Part shown: positions 6,600 to 15,090 of the stretch, in pieces
Layout: the number at the start of each line of letters is the position of its first letter
How positions within the stretch are numbered: position 1 is the first letter of the stretch
From: Dyella amyloliquefaciens
Lineage (GTDB): Bacteria; Pseudomonadota; Gammaproteobacteria; Xanthomonadales; Rhodanobacteraceae
Length of the DNA stretch: 64,000 bases
Assembly (NCBI RefSeq): GCF_004296575.1
Contig: NZ_SAYT01000001.1
Coordinates: forward strand, 714,856-778,855
Direction: 5' to 3'
Notes under the pieces: generated by a model
The model's database searches: none
The model's input: the letters and a program-made list of their open reading frames with translations, nothing else
What the model was told of the DNA's origin: nothing
Translations under genes and position numbers: made by a program

Positions 6600-9379
6600 A
6601 GCGCGCTGGGCTGTCGTTGAATCGCATCTGGGCGAATGGCCGGCGGGACCGGTCCGGAATCACGCCCGAGTTTCGCTATCGGTACTTCGCGACATCACCG
6701 AACAGGTACCTTCGACCGCTAGCCTGCTGGTTGGCGGTCGTCATTGGCTTGATCCTGATTTTGACCTGGGGATCCATCCAGATTCAGGTCACGCTTTCAG
6801 GGTTCCTGAACGGCGAGAGTGCCTGGAGCAAAGCCCAGAAGCAGGCCGTTGTCGATTTGACGGCCTATGCGGAGACGGGTGAGCCACTCCAGCTGGAGCG
6901 CTTTCGCGCCAATTATCAGCTCCTTCTATCTGACGGAGCTGCTCGAGACGCCATTGCGGATGGAAGATACGACCCCACCCAGGTCAGGGTGGCCATGGAA
7001 AGGGGGCGCATCATGCCGGAGGCAACCTCCGGCATCCTCCTGATGTTGCGTTGCTGCACCAATGCACCGTACATGCGCGAGGCTATCAGGGCCTGGAGGG
7101 CTGCTGACTCGGTGCTTCGCGAGCTCGACCCCATTGCTCACGAGCTTCAGCAGGCCTACGCCACTGGGTCGCCGGATATTGCGTGGATATCGCATCAAGT
7201 GACGCGGATCTACGCGGTGAACGAAAGGATCGATCCACTGACTCACCGTTTTCCCGTCGCAGTTGCAGAAGGGGCTGATCGACTAGGCCGAGCACTATTC
7301 TGCTGCGTTTTGCTGGCAGCAAGCATTGCGCTCGCACTTTGGCTTCGGATGGCCACTCGCGCCTTGCAGCGCATTCGCGGCACTGAAGAGCGCTTCAGTC
7401 TCCTCTTCGATAGCGCGGCTGATGCGATCATCATGACCGATGATTCAGGGCTGATACTCGGGGCAAACCAGACCGCACAGCAATGGACGGGGCTGCCTCT
7501 TCTGGTGCTGGATGGCGTGGCCATGTCGAGACTATTTGTGCCGATCGTGCATCGGTCGGATGGCGCCATCGTCGGTCAGTTACTTGGAGCCAACGGCATC
7601 TCGCGAATCGTGGAAATGCGGGAAAGCAGCGCCCGATGGGGCGCTCAGCGCGTTGTCCAGTCCATTCTTCGAGATATCACCGAGCGAGTTACATTGGAAA
7701 AGCAACAACGGATCGCCTCAGAAGCCCTGGCGGGCATTGCCGAGGGCGTCATCTTCAGTGATGCCAAGAGATACGTGACCCGCGTCAACACAGCACACAT
7801 CCACATGACGGGATTTACCGCGAAGGCTTTGGAGGGTGTCCGCTTCGACGAGATTCGTGCCTTGCCTGATGGATCGCCCATACCCGATTCTGTTTGGGCA
7901 ACCCTCGATCAGCGAGGCAACTGGTCGGGCGAGGTTGTTAGTCGTCGGCACGACGGATCACGCTATCCGGAGTTGCTGAGCATAAGCATCATCCGTGATG
8001 CTGAAGGAAACGTCGAACATTACGTAGCCATCATCAATGATGTGAGTGAAGCCAAGGCGCATGAACGGGCACTTCGTCACCTGGCTACCCATGATTCATT
8101 GACCGATCTCATAAATAGGAAAGAGTTCGAACGCTGCTGTGAGCAGGCCATATCGGCCGCAAAGGGCCGGAACAGCATGTTCGCGGTCCTGTTTATAGAT
8201 TTGGATGCGTTCAAGGCGGTTAATGACAGCTACACACATGCGGTTGGGGACCGTTTGCTTGTCAGTGTGGCAAGCCGGATCAGGAGTGAAGTGGGTGGTC
8301 GAGGCATCGTCGGTCGTATCGGTGGCGACGAGTTCACCGTACTGCTCCCGGATCTCTATTCCCGTGAAGCGACCAGCCGGATCGCCAATCGCCTCTTGGC
8401 AGCATTGGCCAAGCCAATCCAGATTGATGAGCATGAACTGGCGTTGGGTGCCAGCATAGGCATTGCATGCTACCCGCTGGATGGTTCCGATGTTCCAACA
8501 CTCATTACGAACGCAGACGCGGCGATGTATGCGGCGAAGACAGAAGAGCGTAACGCTTACCGTTTCTTCGGGCCGCGTATGCAGGCCGATGTCCGAAGAC
8601 GGGCCGCTTTCGCCGCCGAGTTGCGTAACGCCATTGCAAATGACGAGTTCTACCTGGCATATCAACCAACGGTTGATATGCGGACGGAGAACATCATCGG
8701 CGTGGAAGCCCTGGTTCGCTGGAAGCATCCCTTGCGCGGTGTTGTGTCTCCGGTTGATTTCATTCCGATGGCAGAGAGAATCGGCCTGATCCGGCGTATA
8801 GATCAGTGGGTACTTCGGACCGCCCTTAAGCAACTGCGCGCGTGGGACATCGCTGGCCTTCCATCCATTCGTCTGGCCGTGAACGTGTCGGCCAGCTGGT
8901 TCGGGCAACCAAAATTCATGGACGAAATTCGGATTCTTCTCACGGAGTTCCGAGTGGCGCCAGGCCGGTTGATGCTTGAGATCACGGAAGGGACGATACT
9001 GCGTCTTGGCGACGACATGGAACGCGCGCTTCACCAGCTCCACAATCTCGGTGTTCGATTGGCCATCGATGACTTTGGTACGGGCTATTCATCGCTTAGC
9101 TATTTGAAGCTTCAGTCCATCAGTCACCTGAAAATCGATAAGAGCTTTATCGCCGGACTGGCCACGGACAAGGCGGACTACGCCATTGTGCAGGCCGCGT
9201 TGGCGTTGTGTAAGCAGCTTGGTCTTCAGCCAGTGGCGGAGGGCATTGAGACTCGGGAGCAGCACGGCGTGCTTCTCGGCTCAGGCTGTGTTGAGGGGCA
9301 GGGCTATCTCTATTCGCGTCCTGTTGAACCTCAGGTCATTGAGGGCATGTTGCTCCCGGACATCCAGGTGAATTCTTGA
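6590..9379 (+). CDS. Membrane PAS-PAS-GGDEF-EAL protein (c-di-GMP turnover)
   Basis: A 929-residue signalling protein. A transmembrane helix at about 42-62 and another at about 237-257 flank a periplasmic helical sensor of about 170 residues. Two PAS domains (about 270-385 and 395-500) precede a GGDEF domain with intact GGDEF at 578-582 and an EAL domain with EAL at 706-708. The EAL part keeps NVSASW, LEITEG, IDDFGTGYSS, LKIDKSF and AEGIET, so phosphodiesterase activity is expected; the cyclase motif is also intact. I see no RxxD inhibitory site just before GGDEF. The ATG overlaps the stop of the diiron protein, suggesting that the two act together. It probably sets c-di-GMP levels for motility, adhesion or biofilm. 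Confidence 0.93.
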   Translation: MHVKRAGLSLNRIWANGRRDRSGITPEFRYRYFATSPNRYLRPLACWLAVVIGLILILTWGSIQIQVTLSGFLNGESAWSKAQKQAVVDLTAYAETGEPLQLERFRANYQLLLSDGAARDAIADGRYDPTQVRVAMERGRIMPEATSGILLMLRCCTNAPYMREAIRAWRAADSVLRELDPIAHELQQAYATGSPDIAWISHQVTRIYAVNERIDPLTHRFPVAVAEGADRLGRALFCCVLLAASIALALWLRMATRALQRIRGTEERFSLLFDSAADAIIMTDDSGLILGANQTAQQWTGLPLLVLDGVAMSRLFVPIVHRSDGAIVGQLLGANGISRIVEMRESSARWGAQRVVQSILRDITERVTLEKQQRIASEALAGIAEGVIFSDAKRYVTRVNTAHIHMTGFTAKALEGVRFDEIRALPDGSPIPDSVWATLDQRGNWSGEVVSRRHDGSRYPELLSISIIRDAEGNVEHYVAIINDVSEAKAHERALRHLATHDSLTDLINRKEFERCCEQAISAAKGRNSMFAVLFIDLDAFKAVNDSYTHAVGDRLLVSVASRIRSEVGGRGIVGRIGGDEFTVLLPDLYSREATSRIANRLLAALAKPIQIDEHELALGASIGIACYPLDGSDVPTLITNADAAMYAAKTEERNAYRFFGPRMQADVRRRAAFAAELRNAIANDEFYLAYQPTVDMRTENIIGVEALVRWKHPLRGVVSPVDFIPMAERIGLIRRIDQWVLRTALKQLRAWDIAGLPSIRLAVNVSASWFGQPKFMDEIRILLTEFRVAPGRLMLEITEGTILRLGDDMERALHQLHNLGVRLAIDDFGTGYSSLSYLKLQSISHLKIDKSFIAGLATDKADYAIVQAALALCKQLGLQPVAEGIETREQHGVLLGSGCVEGQGYLYSRPVEPQVIEGMLLPDIQVNS

Positions 9380-9605
9380 CCTGATAGTGATGCGCTGGCC
9401 CTTGTGAGCCTTGGCTTCCCCGGGGTTCCGCAGGTTGAGCTGTAAAGCGCCATAGGTACTCGGAAATCGCTCCGCGTGCGCGATCGGGGCTCACTCGCTG
9501 GCTGAGTGTGGCGAGGTGATGTCGCACGGATCCTTATAACTACACCCCTCCGTGCGCTGAAACGAGGAGAATTCCTCTTATCAGGCTAAATCTTGATCTA
9601 CCCAT

Positions 9606-9641
9606 CGCACCGAAACCGCGCGGTGGTGCGGTTTCGGTGCG
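9606..9641. terminator. Hairpin between convergent genes
   Basis: A perfect 14-bp stem (CGCACCGAAACCGC / GCGGTTTCGGTGCG) with an 8-nt loop lies between the GGDEF-EAL gene and the convergent membrane-protein gene. No U-tract follows on either strand, so it is either a factor-dependent or stalling terminator or an mRNA 3' stabiliser. Confidence 0.55.
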
Positions 9642-9663
9642 AATCGGATCTGTGGGGTAACCG

Positions 9664-10398
9664 TCACCCCTTGTCGGCAAGCGTGCGCAGGCTTTGGTCG
9701 ACGCGGCCGACGGCCAGCATCTGCAGAACAAGCAAAAGAAGCAACAGTGGACCGCCGATACGAGCAAGGCGCAATTGGCCCTGTTCGCGCTTGTCGGCCG
9801 AATCCTTGGTGGGCCAGCGCGTTTTGGCAACTTGCGCGTCGAACTTCTCCGAATAGTTCGAGTTCAAGTCGGTCACGAGCTGCACGATGGCTCCATTGTC
9901 GACACTGCGCTTCTCTTCAGTGCTCGAAGGTTTTTGATCAGCCTCGGCTTTTCGGATCACGGTACCCACACGGTCATCTTGCAGGGCCTGCTCAAACACG
10001 TTCGCCACGCCACTGACGTAAGCGCCCGAAAGCGCTGTGGTGTCCTGACTATCGGCCGACGTTTGGACCGCTTCCACCAGATCATCGATTGGAAGTTCAT
10101 CCGGGGACACTTGGTACTTCGCTCCGAAGGCCTCAATGGCCTTCTTGATGCGGTCGTATGCGGGGTTCTTGACGTTGTTGGCTGCGCCCGCTTCATCGCC
10201 CGAGACAACGGCCTTGACGATGTCGTCAGTCGCGATTTTCGGCGCTTCCACATCGGCGAGTTTCGGGGCAGGCGCCGTGAGGTCAAACCAGCTGGATCCC
10301 ATGACTAAGGCGCAGCCAAGTAGTGCGATGGTCAGGAGGATCGAGAGCAGGCGTGTCAGCCCGTAAAAATAGCGCTCAGTAGTGCTAAGCAGTCCCAT
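9664..10398 (-). CDS. Hypothetical membrane protein with a periplasmic domain, 244 aa
   Basis: I do not recognise the family. The protein has an N-terminal membrane helix (about 15-37, LLSILLTIALLGCALVMGSSW), a polar central region of about 165 residues rich in Asp, Ala and Gln, and a C-terminal helix (about 213-230, GGPLLLLLLVLQMLAVG) followed by a short tail. That topology places the central domain in the periplasm if both ends are cytoplasmic. It stands alone on the minus strand and ends beside the strong hairpin at 9606. A sensory or envelope-spanning role is possible, but nothing in the sequence is diagnostic. Confidence 0.8.
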   Translation of the reverse strand: MGLLSTTERYFYGLTRLLSILLTIALLGCALVMGSSWFDLTAPAPKLADVEAPKIATDDIVKAVVSGDEAGAANNVKNPAYDRIKKAIEAFGAKYQVSPDELPIDDLVEAVQTSADSQDTTALSGAYVSGVANVFEQALQDDRVGTVIRKAEADQKPSSTEEKRSVDNGAIVQLVTDLNSNYSEKFDAQVAKTRWPTKDSADKREQGQLRLARIGGPLLLLLLVLQMLAVGRVDQSLRTLADKG

Positions 10399-10893
10399 CG
10401 TAGTAATCCAAAGTTGAGAGGACCCGCGATGTTATGTGGCGTCACGGTAGGAAGCACTCAGAACAATCCGATACACGAACGGATGTCGCTATCGTCACCA
10501 CGGCGGTTCCCTGTCGATGCAATGACTCCATCAATGGAGACCGGAAAGATCCGATGGAGATGCGATCTGCTTGCGCGCACTCTTTCACTGCCCCGGGGAA
10601 TCGTGAACGGCCTGATCCATTTGGTGGCGCCCATGCAGGGGCTAGACGCAAGGAGACCGGGGTCACTGGAAGAGGGGTAGGAGGCGGGTGAGAAATCATC
10701 CGTCTCTTTTTTTATCTCGATCTGTCACCAGCCGAACAAGGGCTTCTGCTCGACGTCGCCCGGTGCTCAGATGGTGCGTCCACCATCGCGAGATGCCCGC
10801 CTTCAATCGAGAATGTTGCTTCAACGACTGAAAGCCCCAAACGGGACTTTCAGGGTTGGCTTGCGTTGCGGTCAATGCATACGTAAGTGAGGA
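10399..10893. other. Intergenic region, 495 bp
   Basis: No gene is supported. A hairpin at 10828-10853 (CTGAAAG / CTTTCAG arms plus three GC pairs, one mismatch) lies 40 bp beyond the end of the next minus-strand gene and may mark its 3' end. A T-run of seven sits at about 10707. Confidence 0.4.
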
Positions 10894-11178
10894 TCAGGGT
10901 TGGCAAATTTTGTTGTGCGAGGCGTGGAAACCCTTGGTCTTGGCGTCTGCCTCACTCATGTACTCCCCCTTCTTCGTCTTGCCGAAATACTTGTCACCAG
11001 GGCAGTGATAGACCTTCGATGTTTCGTTGACCCAAACCATGCCGGCGTGGTCGCTTGTCGGACTGGTGACAGGGGACGGAGTCGGCGTGGTTCTGTTGGG
11101 TGTGGTGGACTCTTTGGCAACGGACTGACCGGCGGCGATCCCACATATCAGCGCGGCAATGGTGCATATACGCTTCAT
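10894..11178 (-). CDS. Small secreted protein with a Cys-pair domain, 94 aa
   Basis: The ATG at 11178 is preceded in frame by a possible TTG; an AAAGGA box lies upstream of both. A signal peptide ([21 protein letters not shown]) is followed by a Thr/Pro/Ser-rich linker (about 24-45) and a compact domain: [37 protein letters not shown] and a terminal NKIC. Similar VWVN-YHCPG-YMSEADA domains occur in many small periplasmic proteins of proteobacteria; their function is not known to me. The two Cys residues could form a disulfide. It is followed on the same strand by a second small gene 16 bp upstream in sequence, so the two may be co-transcribed. Confidence 0.75.
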   Translation of the reverse strand: MKRICTIAALICGIAAGQSVAKESTTPNRTTPTPSPVTSPTSDHAGMVWVNETSKVYHCPGDKYFGKTKKGEYMSEADAKTKGFHASHNKICQP

Positions 11179-11194
11179 CAAAGTGGCGGTCCTT

Positions 11195-11398
11195 TCAGTT
11201 CGACTCAGCTACGTTGCCATCCGATGCCGGGGTAGCCTCTGTGCCGTGGGCCAGATCCTCGAGCTTCTCGACCCCCTTGAAGCCAGCAACGGCGGCAAGG
11301 CCTTTGGTAAGTATCGACGCATTGGGTTCGAGTTTCTCTGTGGCTTCCACGGCAGCGACGGCGCCGCCGACTTTGGCTAGTGTTTCCAGAATACTCAT
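11195..11398 (-). CDS. Small hypothetical protein, 67 aa
   Basis: An ideal ribosome-binding site (AGGAGG, 5 nt before ATG at 11398) marks this start; the frame is open much further upstream but without coding character. The 67-residue product, beginning [25 protein letters not shown], is Ala/Gly/Glu-rich, with a weakly amphipathic N-terminal helix and no clear signal peptide. It is transcribed toward the secreted 94-residue protein, which starts 16 bp after its stop. I cannot assign a function. Confidence 0.65.
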   Translation of the reverse strand: MSILETLAKVGGAVAAVEATEKLEPNASILTKGLAAVAGFKGVEKLEDLAHGTEATPASDGNVAESN

Positions 11399-12078
11399 CG
11401 TTCCTCCTATGGTGGTGACTAAACACGCCAGGCGCTTGCGCTTGGCGTCGGCACGATAGGAGGGAGTGCTGAGTCGTTGGAATCGGAGAAGTCTTAAGCT
11501 GTTAACGTAAGGCGCGCCAGAAGGCGACATCAAAGGCGAGGCGAACCCAACATCCATTCCGTACAAGGACAGGGATTCGCATTTAAGGTCGTAACGCTGA
11601 GTGACATCGTGGCTAGTGATCGCCGCGATGTAGGTGAGCGCGTGAGGGTCGCGTTGACCGGTCGCAGCTTCTTCGAGGCGAGAGGTGTCAGGACGGGCAA
11701 AGGGATGGACGCCTCCTCGATACCGACAATCCAACCCGAAAAGTCCGATTATCAGAGCACGGTGGTTTCCATAAAATCTCGAACCGAAGATCCTCGGTGG
11801 GACGGATTCCGCCGCGCCCCGCGGTGACGCGCTGCAGCGACTCCAGGGAAAAATGTATCGAGTCCCCGGTCGTCGAATGGATCTTTAGCCACGGCAGTGT
11901 GAGAGGTGGCGGGTGGCCCTAACGGGCCACCCGTGACTTTCCGGGCTTGGTGAGAATGATCGTCCATATGTCGAATTCACCCCCAGTGTCGCGATGACGC
12001 TGTGCCTTAGCGAGATCAGCAAAGGACGAGAACTGCTTGCCTGTGCAAAAAGTTGCCGAATCTCTTCGTAAGGCTTGC
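11399..12078. other. Intergenic region, 680 bp, with one strong hairpin
   Basis: No gene is supported on either strand. It contains the upstream region of the 67-residue gene and a strong hairpin (annotated separately) near its left-centre. Base composition looks more mixed than in the core genes. Confidence 0.45.
11910..11933. terminator. Strong hairpin, possible terminator of the minus-strand pair
   Basis: CGGGTGGCCC / GGGCCACCCG forms a perfect 10-bp stem with a 4-nt loop. It is 145 bp beyond the stop of the minus-strand gene ending at 12079. There is only a weak T-rich stretch (GACTTT) on the plus side. Confidence 0.45.
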
Positions 12079-12342
12079 TCAGATCATTGACTCAAGGTCA
12101 GCCACGATTCGAGTAATTCCAAGCCGTTTGGCGTGGCGCGCCAGCGCATCAAGCGTGACAAAGGTTCGCGCTTCGGAAGCGTCATACATCCGCAGCGTGC
12201 GGTCTTTCCCTCCCACCTGTACCCGCATCTGCCATCCATCCTGACAGGGCATGGCTTCGGCAACAGTCACTACGCCGACAGAAGTGAAATCGCGCACTGA
12301 GTTTGGAGTGATCAGATCACCGCCGGGCGACGTATTCACCAT
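12079..12342 (-). CDS. Hypothetical protein, 87 aa, coupled to an upstream membrane protein
   Basis: The gene starts at ATG 12342 inside a TGATG overlap with the stop of the preceding membrane-protein gene, a strong sign of translational coupling. The 87-residue soluble protein has an N-terminal ITPNSVRDFTSVGVVTVAEAM segment predicted as beta strands and a C-terminal basic helix (TLDALARHAKRLGITRIVADLE). The longer in-frame extension upstream runs through the heptamer repeat and has no coding character. The function is unknown. Its partner and the sparse surroundings suggest accessory DNA. Confidence 0.65.
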   Translation of the reverse strand: MVNTSPGGDLITPNSVRDFTSVGVVTVAEAMPCQDGWQMRVQVGGKDRTLRMYDASEARTFVTLDALARHAKRLGITRIVADLESMI

Positions 12343-12578
12343 CAGATCCAGCCGGTGCCAAGAGCAACCACGAATGCCGATGGTGCGGCCGCGATTGGAA
12401 ACAATGCGTACGTTACGGCAGTTGCTGCCCAGCGCCCGATCTTCGGGGCAAGTGCCTCCTCCATAGCGTCGCAATACAGGAGAACAGCGACGATGCCACC
12501 GATGGGCACCAATAGGATCAAAAGTGCAATAGGCCAGGCAAAGACGATCGGTGTTGTCTGAGTGAGGAGGGTGAGCAT
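12342..12578 (-). CDS. Small two-helix membrane protein, 78 aa
   Basis: A 78-residue protein with two membrane helices (about 8-35, IVFAWPIALLILLVPIGGIV, and about 50-74, AATAVTYALFPIAAAPSAFV) joined by a short polar loop (CDAMEEALAPKIGR). The ATG at 12578 lacks a clear Shine-Dalgarno sequence, and starts further upstream up to 12752 remain possible. Its stop overlaps the start of the next gene (TGATG). The palindrome at 12736-12751 lies upstream and could be an operator. Two-gene units of this size can be toxin-antitoxin or immunity pairs, but nothing here proves that. Confidence 0.5.
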   Translation of the reverse strand: MLTLLTQTTPIVFAWPIALLILLVPIGGIVAVLLYCDAMEEALAPKIGRWAATAVTYALFPIAAAPSAFVVALGTGWI

Positions 12579-12735
12579 GCGTGGTTTGGGCACAGTGGGG
12601 ACGGAACCCGAATCGCTGCCAAACGAGAAAAGTGGCGAAAAAACGGGGCAGTGGTCGCCCTTTATAGAGAAGGCGGCCATTTGCCTCCATCGGAAAGATC
12701 CGATGGCGAGCTGCAAAACGGGGGGCGACCCAGCA

Positions 12736-12751
12736 TGAGTCAGTTGACTCA
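12736..12751. promoter_or_regulatory. Palindrome TGAGTCAGTTGACTCA, possible operator
   Basis: Two 7-bp arms (TGAGTCA / TGACTCA) around a 2-nt centre. The identical 16-mer recurs at 15947-15962 and variants at 15986 and 16034, inside the third DUF2384-like gene. Here it lies about 160 bp upstream of the minus-strand membrane-protein start, where a repressor could act. Which protein binds it is unknown. Confidence 0.4.
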
Positions 12752-12926
12752 CGGTGCACCCAATCCTTACCGCTCATTGCCATGAACACCCTGGGCTTCC
12801 GTTCGTTGGCGGCCTCCTGAACAGGGATTGCCTTCAAGCAAGGTGCGAGGCATGCGCCGAGGGTGGCTGACGGCAAGCATGAAAGCGTCCTCGAAAGGAA
12901 TGGCGTTGGACGTTCATCGTTTATGA

Positions 12927-13043
12927 GCACCATGCACCAAGCACCAAGCACCAAGCACCAAGCACCAAGCACCAAGCACCAAGCACCAAGCACCAAGCAC
13001 CAAGCACCAAGCACCAAGCACCAAGCGCCAAGCGCCAAGCACC
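12927..13043. repeat. Heptanucleotide tandem array (GCACCAA)n
   Basis: About 16 copies of a 7-bp unit GCACCAA. The first unit (GCACCAT) and the units near the right end (GCGCCAA twice) are variant; most internal copies look identical, as expected for a slippage-prone array. Because 7 is not a multiple of 3, each gain or loss shifts the frame, yet all three frames of a strand encode the same cyclic heptapeptide (LVLGAWC on minus, APSTKHQ on plus). Heptamer VNTRs are well known in Xanthomonadaceae. No gene that clearly reads through it could be identified. Confidence 0.95.
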
Positions 13044-13508
13044 AGTATCCGTGTGGCACGTTGGCGAGCCCGATCAAAAGGGGGCATTGGGAGGTCGACG
13101 TTCGCACCATGTGCTATAGCGCCGAGTGCCTCACAGAGAGTAATTGGTCGTTTGCTCTGTTCGACAAAAGATACTAGTCGCAAAAAAGTCGGTCTCAGCT
13201 TGACTTTTATGTCGCGAGAAATCAATTTCAGGATCTCTTCGATCTGCCAGCGAGGCTTCATAGGTCAGGAGAAAGGTCGTTGGTTAGGGCGGGTCAGCTA
13301 CGCATGCAAGTTGCCAGGGAACTTCGCTCTGGTGGCTGTCGTTGAAGATCAAGATTGCCCCTGCCGTCCCTTAGATTAGCGGTGGCTTCGATTTGGATTT
13401 CGAGACAGTTTGGGCTTCCGCGCCTTCGGCGCTGGCAACCTCAGCAATGGCCGAAGTCGAGCCGACGAAGTCGCCCTGTCTGCAAACGGTGCAGGTCACC
13501 CGGGCGCG

Positions 13509-13724
13509 TCACGCTTCGCGCGTCGCACCTAGTCCTGTTGCCTGGTCCCGGTATAGAAGGACCCCGGCGATAGGTCGATACGTGAGGGCCTCTGGTTGCG
13601 TCCACCGCATGGGGAGTAGCCGCTCGCTCTTCCGTAACATCTTCACTTCGACGCGCTTGTCAGCGAGCACCGCTCGGCTGTCTGGTCGATTCTCCATTTG
13701 GCGAATGGCCAGCGAGCTGCCCAT
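13509..13724 (-). CDS. Small hypothetical protein, 71 aa
   Basis: The ATG at 13724 follows a good ribosome-binding site (GGGGAGGCGA). The 71-residue product is basic and soluble (MGSSLAIRQMENRPDSRAV ... LRKSERLLPMRWTQPEALTY). The same frame stays open for another 45 codons after the TGA stop, and includes a CTVC motif, so the gene may once have been longer. I do not recognise it. It sits in sparse accessory DNA and could be a remnant. Confidence 0.45.
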   Translation of the reverse strand: MGSSLAIRQMENRPDSRAVLADKRVEVKMLRKSERLLPMRWTQPEALTYRPIAGVLLYRDQATGLGATREA

Positions 13725-14271
13725 TCGCCTCCCCTGGCTTTCCCGTGATCCGTGCTCGACTCACGGAGCATTGGCCTGCACCGGTTGCAGCTAACGCTTC
13801 CTATCTTCGCTTCGCTCACACTGTGGTTGCACACACACGCTTCATTGCCTCTGCAATGGGCGGTTAGCCAGAACCTGAAAAGGCTCGTCGCTTCGCTCCT
13901 CCCTCCGTATCCGTCCCGGCGCTCTGGCTTTTTCGGGCTCTGAAGGCTCTTGAGCTGCCTGCGCGGGTAAGGAGACACGCAGGGAAGGGGAGGCAGGCAG
14001 CCGCGTCCTGCTCTATGGTTTTTCGAGCACCGCGCAGTTCGAAGGGGGCTGAGCTAGTTCATGACCTTGTGGCCTCGGACGCGAAGCGGAAGCAGCGACC
14101 GATCGAGTTCGCCTCAGGGGCGAACTAACGACCCACATCCAACGGGATCCACCGTAAACAAACAAAATAGGCCGATCCATGAACACTTTCGATCAGATGC
14201 CGCGACCGCATTATTGACTCGCGTCTGCAGAAAGCCGCACACGACATTATCGAACGTAGCGAGCGTTGGAT
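13725..14271. other. Region without a supported gene, 547 bp
   Basis: Several short frames exist on both strands, none with both a ribosome-binding site and coding character. The DNA is GC-rich with repeated CTTCGCT/TTCGCGC words typical of decayed or intergenic DNA in mobile regions. Confidence 0.4.
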
Positions 14272-14418
14272 TCAGCCTGCAGGGTTCTTTGGGGTTGGCC
14301 GACAGAATGCCCCGATGATCCACCGGTAAGTAGCAACAATCGGAGAAAAGTAAGCTCTGGGAGTTTCCCGAACGGATTTCCAGGCTTCGTCAAGGACGAC
14401 TCTGACAATCTGATTCAT
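14272..14418 (-). CDS. Possible small protein, 48 aa
   Basis: The ATG at 14418 has GAGG at suitable spacing. The 48-residue product (MNQIVRVVLDEAWKSVRETP, then YFSPIVATYRWIIGAF) has balanced protein-like composition with an amphipathic start and a hydrophobic stretch long enough for one membrane helix. It is divergent from the first DUF2384-like gene, 74 bp away. It may equally be a chance frame. Confidence 0.3.
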   Translation of the reverse strand: MNQIVRVVLDEAWKSVRETPRAYFSPIVATYRWIIGAFCRPTPKNPAG

Positions 14419-14492
14419 GGCCGCCTCAACAAAGTGGAAGGCCCTACGATCGCTGTTGGAGTGTATCTTTCCGCCCATTGAGGAGAAAGGCG

Positions 14493-15077
14493 ATGATGAC
14501 GGTTGAACGGTTGCAGGAGCCGCAAGCGCTCCGCCTTGCCATGGGCGAACTCAATGCCAGTGAATTGCGAATTGCCCAGGCTGCAGTGCGATTCGCTCAC
14601 TTCCATCTCACGCGCGCAGTCACACAGCTTCTCGCGCACAAAGTTGTCGGTTCGAGCGGTGATAGAACTACCTTGCTGAGCCGTGAAGAAGCGGGGGCCC
14701 AGCATCGTGCAAGGTTACTTGGGAACGAGACTTGGCTGACCGAGAGTCAGGTCGACGAGCTATTGTCACGAACTCGGCGGCGCCGTTCCGGAGAACAGTT
14801 GCGGATCGGGCGCAAATTGGCAGGGGTTCCGATCGGGGACGTTTACCTTTACCCGATCGTGCAATTTGACATGGCGGCGGGCGATGTTCTTTCCGTGATG
14901 GAAGAACTTCTTGCGGTGATCCCGCCCGATACAGGTGAGTGGGCCACTATTAACTGGCTCTTTGAAGGGAGGCGATCGCTGGACGGGAAGTGCCCGGCAG
15001 ACTTCCTGTCGAGCGCGCCGACGCTGTCAGTCAAAGCAGCGCGTGAAGACTTTATGCCGTCGGAGGCAGATTGGTAG
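14493..15077 (+). CDS. DUF2384 (Xre/MbcA/ParS toxin-binding)-like protein, 194 aa
   Basis: The start at 14493 follows AGGAGAAAGG. The N-terminal half (about 10-105) is helical and basic and could bind DNA (LNASELRIAQAAVRFAHFHL; TESQVDELLSRTRRRR). The C-terminal part (about 115-185) fits the Xre/MbcA/ParS toxin-binding pattern: YLYPIVQFDMAAGDVL, then INWLFEGRRSLDGKCPADFL. In the known family this fold binds RES or related toxins, often fused to an Xre-type helix-turn-helix. No RES toxin is nearby. It is the first of three tandem genes with similar segments. The domain assignment comes from remembered patterns only. Confidence 0.6.
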   Translation: MMTVERLQEPQALRLAMGELNASELRIAQAAVRFAHFHLTRAVTQLLAHKVVGSSGDRTTLLSREEAGAQHRARLLGNETWLTESQVDELLSRTRRRRSGEQLRIGRKLAGVPIGDVYLYPIVQFDMAAGDVLSVMEELLAVIPPDTGEWATINWLFEGRRSLDGKCPADFLSSAPTLSVKAAREDFMPSEADW

Positions 15078-15090
15078 TCGGGGGCCGCAG

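Larger units (their letters stand above)
12579..13508. other. Region without a supported gene, carrying repeats (930 bp)
   Basis: Contains a perfect 8-bp hairpin (CCATCGGA / TCCGATGG, loop AAGA) at 12687-12706, the palindrome at 12736, and the GCACCAA array at 12927-13043. An ORF of 115 codons on the minus strand (12914-13261) runs into the array and encodes LVLGAWC repeats; it lacks a ribosome-binding site and I do not call it. Confidence 0.5.

Noticed and set aside
12927-13043. Regular short repeats as a CRISPR array
   Set aside because: The units are 7 bp and contiguous with no spacers; there are no cas genes. It is a simple tandem repeat.
12079-13110. A 343-codon minus-strand gene running through the heptamer array
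   Set aside because: Only the last 87 codons have coding character; upstream parts overlap the membrane-protein frame and the satellite, with no ribosome-binding site.
12914-13261. A 115-codon minus-strand gene ending in LVLGAWC repeats
   Set aside because: No ribosome-binding site, a third of it is the satellite, and no family resemblance.
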